From: Chloroflexota bacterium
GTDB lineage: Bacteria > Chloroflexota > UBA11872 > UBA12225
Direction: 5' to 3'
Assembly: GCA_030447525.1 (NCBI GenBank)
Contig: JAUJOR010000013.1
Location: 103,981-154,363 of the forward strand
DNA length: 50,383 nt
The translations under genes and the position numbers were made by a program. The notes below the pieces were generated by a model. That model searched no databases. It was not told the DNA's origin and saw only the letters and a list, made by a program, of their open reading frames with translations. Below are positions 50,246 through 50,383 of the stretch, piece by piece. Within the stretch, counting starts at the first letter, position 1; each line of letters opens with the position of its first letter.

Positions 50246-50383
50246 CCCCCCCCCAAACCAGCCCCCCCGCGCCCCCCCACGTCCCCCCCCCGGCGACCTA
50301 CACGAGAAAGGCGGGGGGGCGGTTTTTGGTAGTGTTGGGCACGGCGACGGCCGCCCTCCCCCTCCGCAAGACCCTCACCCGGG
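50228..50383. other. Low-complexity, probably erroneous contig end
   Basis: Runs of 7-10 C and G dominate (for example around 50238-50290), unlike the rest of the window; no frame stays coding. This is typical of poorly supported assembly ends. I would not interpret any feature here. Confidence 0.7.

Overview
High-GC bacterial DNA, probably one metagenomic contig: the left edge cuts a gene, and the last ~150 bases decay into homopolymer-rich, unreadable sequence. The gene order is Bacillus-like: S1 - clpC - radA - yacL - ispD - ispF - cysE - rlmB - tRNA-Thr x2 - tuf - rpmG - secE - nusG - rplK - rplA - rplJ - rplL on one side, and tRNA-Ser x2 - tadA - large SRP RNA - dnaX - ybaB - recR on the other. 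With the very high GC, an Alu-domain SRP RNA and a DPPR-synthase-type UbiA, I favour a Chloroflexota-like (Thermomicrobia/Sphaerobacter-type) bacterium. No rRNA gene is present to confirm this, and the phylum is an inference.

Layout. 1-7.8 kb: accessory catabolism (TIM-barrel sugar isomerase, PmoA/DUF6807 protein, M42 peptidase, secreted glycoside hydrolase, HpcH-type aldolase, creatininase-family protein) and pyrE. 8-13.8 kb: ribosomal protein / secE / nusG / tuf block on the minus strand, with an L10 leader and attenuator before rplJ and two tRNA-Thr genes upstream of tuf. 13.9-24.5 kb: rlmB, cysE, ispF, ispD, PIN-TRAM protein, radA, clpC and an S1-domain protein. 24.5-25.3 kb: promoter and inverted repeats, then a hicA toxin with a truncated hicB. 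25.3-30.6 kb: tRNA-Ala, tRNA-Ile, recR, ybaB, dnaX, SRP RNA, two tRNA-Ser genes and tadA. 31-33.8 kb: UvrC-like GIY-YIG protein, trxA, FmdB-type zinc ribbon protein and folK. 33.7-50.2 kb: an envelope-glycan locus with six large GT-C-type membrane proteins (one a double-length fusion), a flippase-like/methyltransferase fusion, a PHP hydrolase, an epimerase, a UbiA-type phosphoribosyltransferase and the end of a flippase. Most neighbours there overlap by ATGA or TGATG junctions.

Main points of interest. (1) The glycan locus combines a decaprenyl-phosphate phosphoribose synthase homologue with many GT-C enzymes and two unusual fusions. It looks like a pathway that builds a lipid-linked pentose or related sugar into an extracytoplasmic polymer. 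(2) tuf and rlmB carry about 16 single-base indels within 2.4 kb, although the encoded residues are otherwise fully conserved; this is almost certainly local consensus error, not decay. (3) RNA regulation is well preserved: L10 leader, Rho-independent-type attenuator, large SRP RNA and several recognisable sigma-70-type promoters with a TATACT or TAGACT -10 box and 17-bp spacing.
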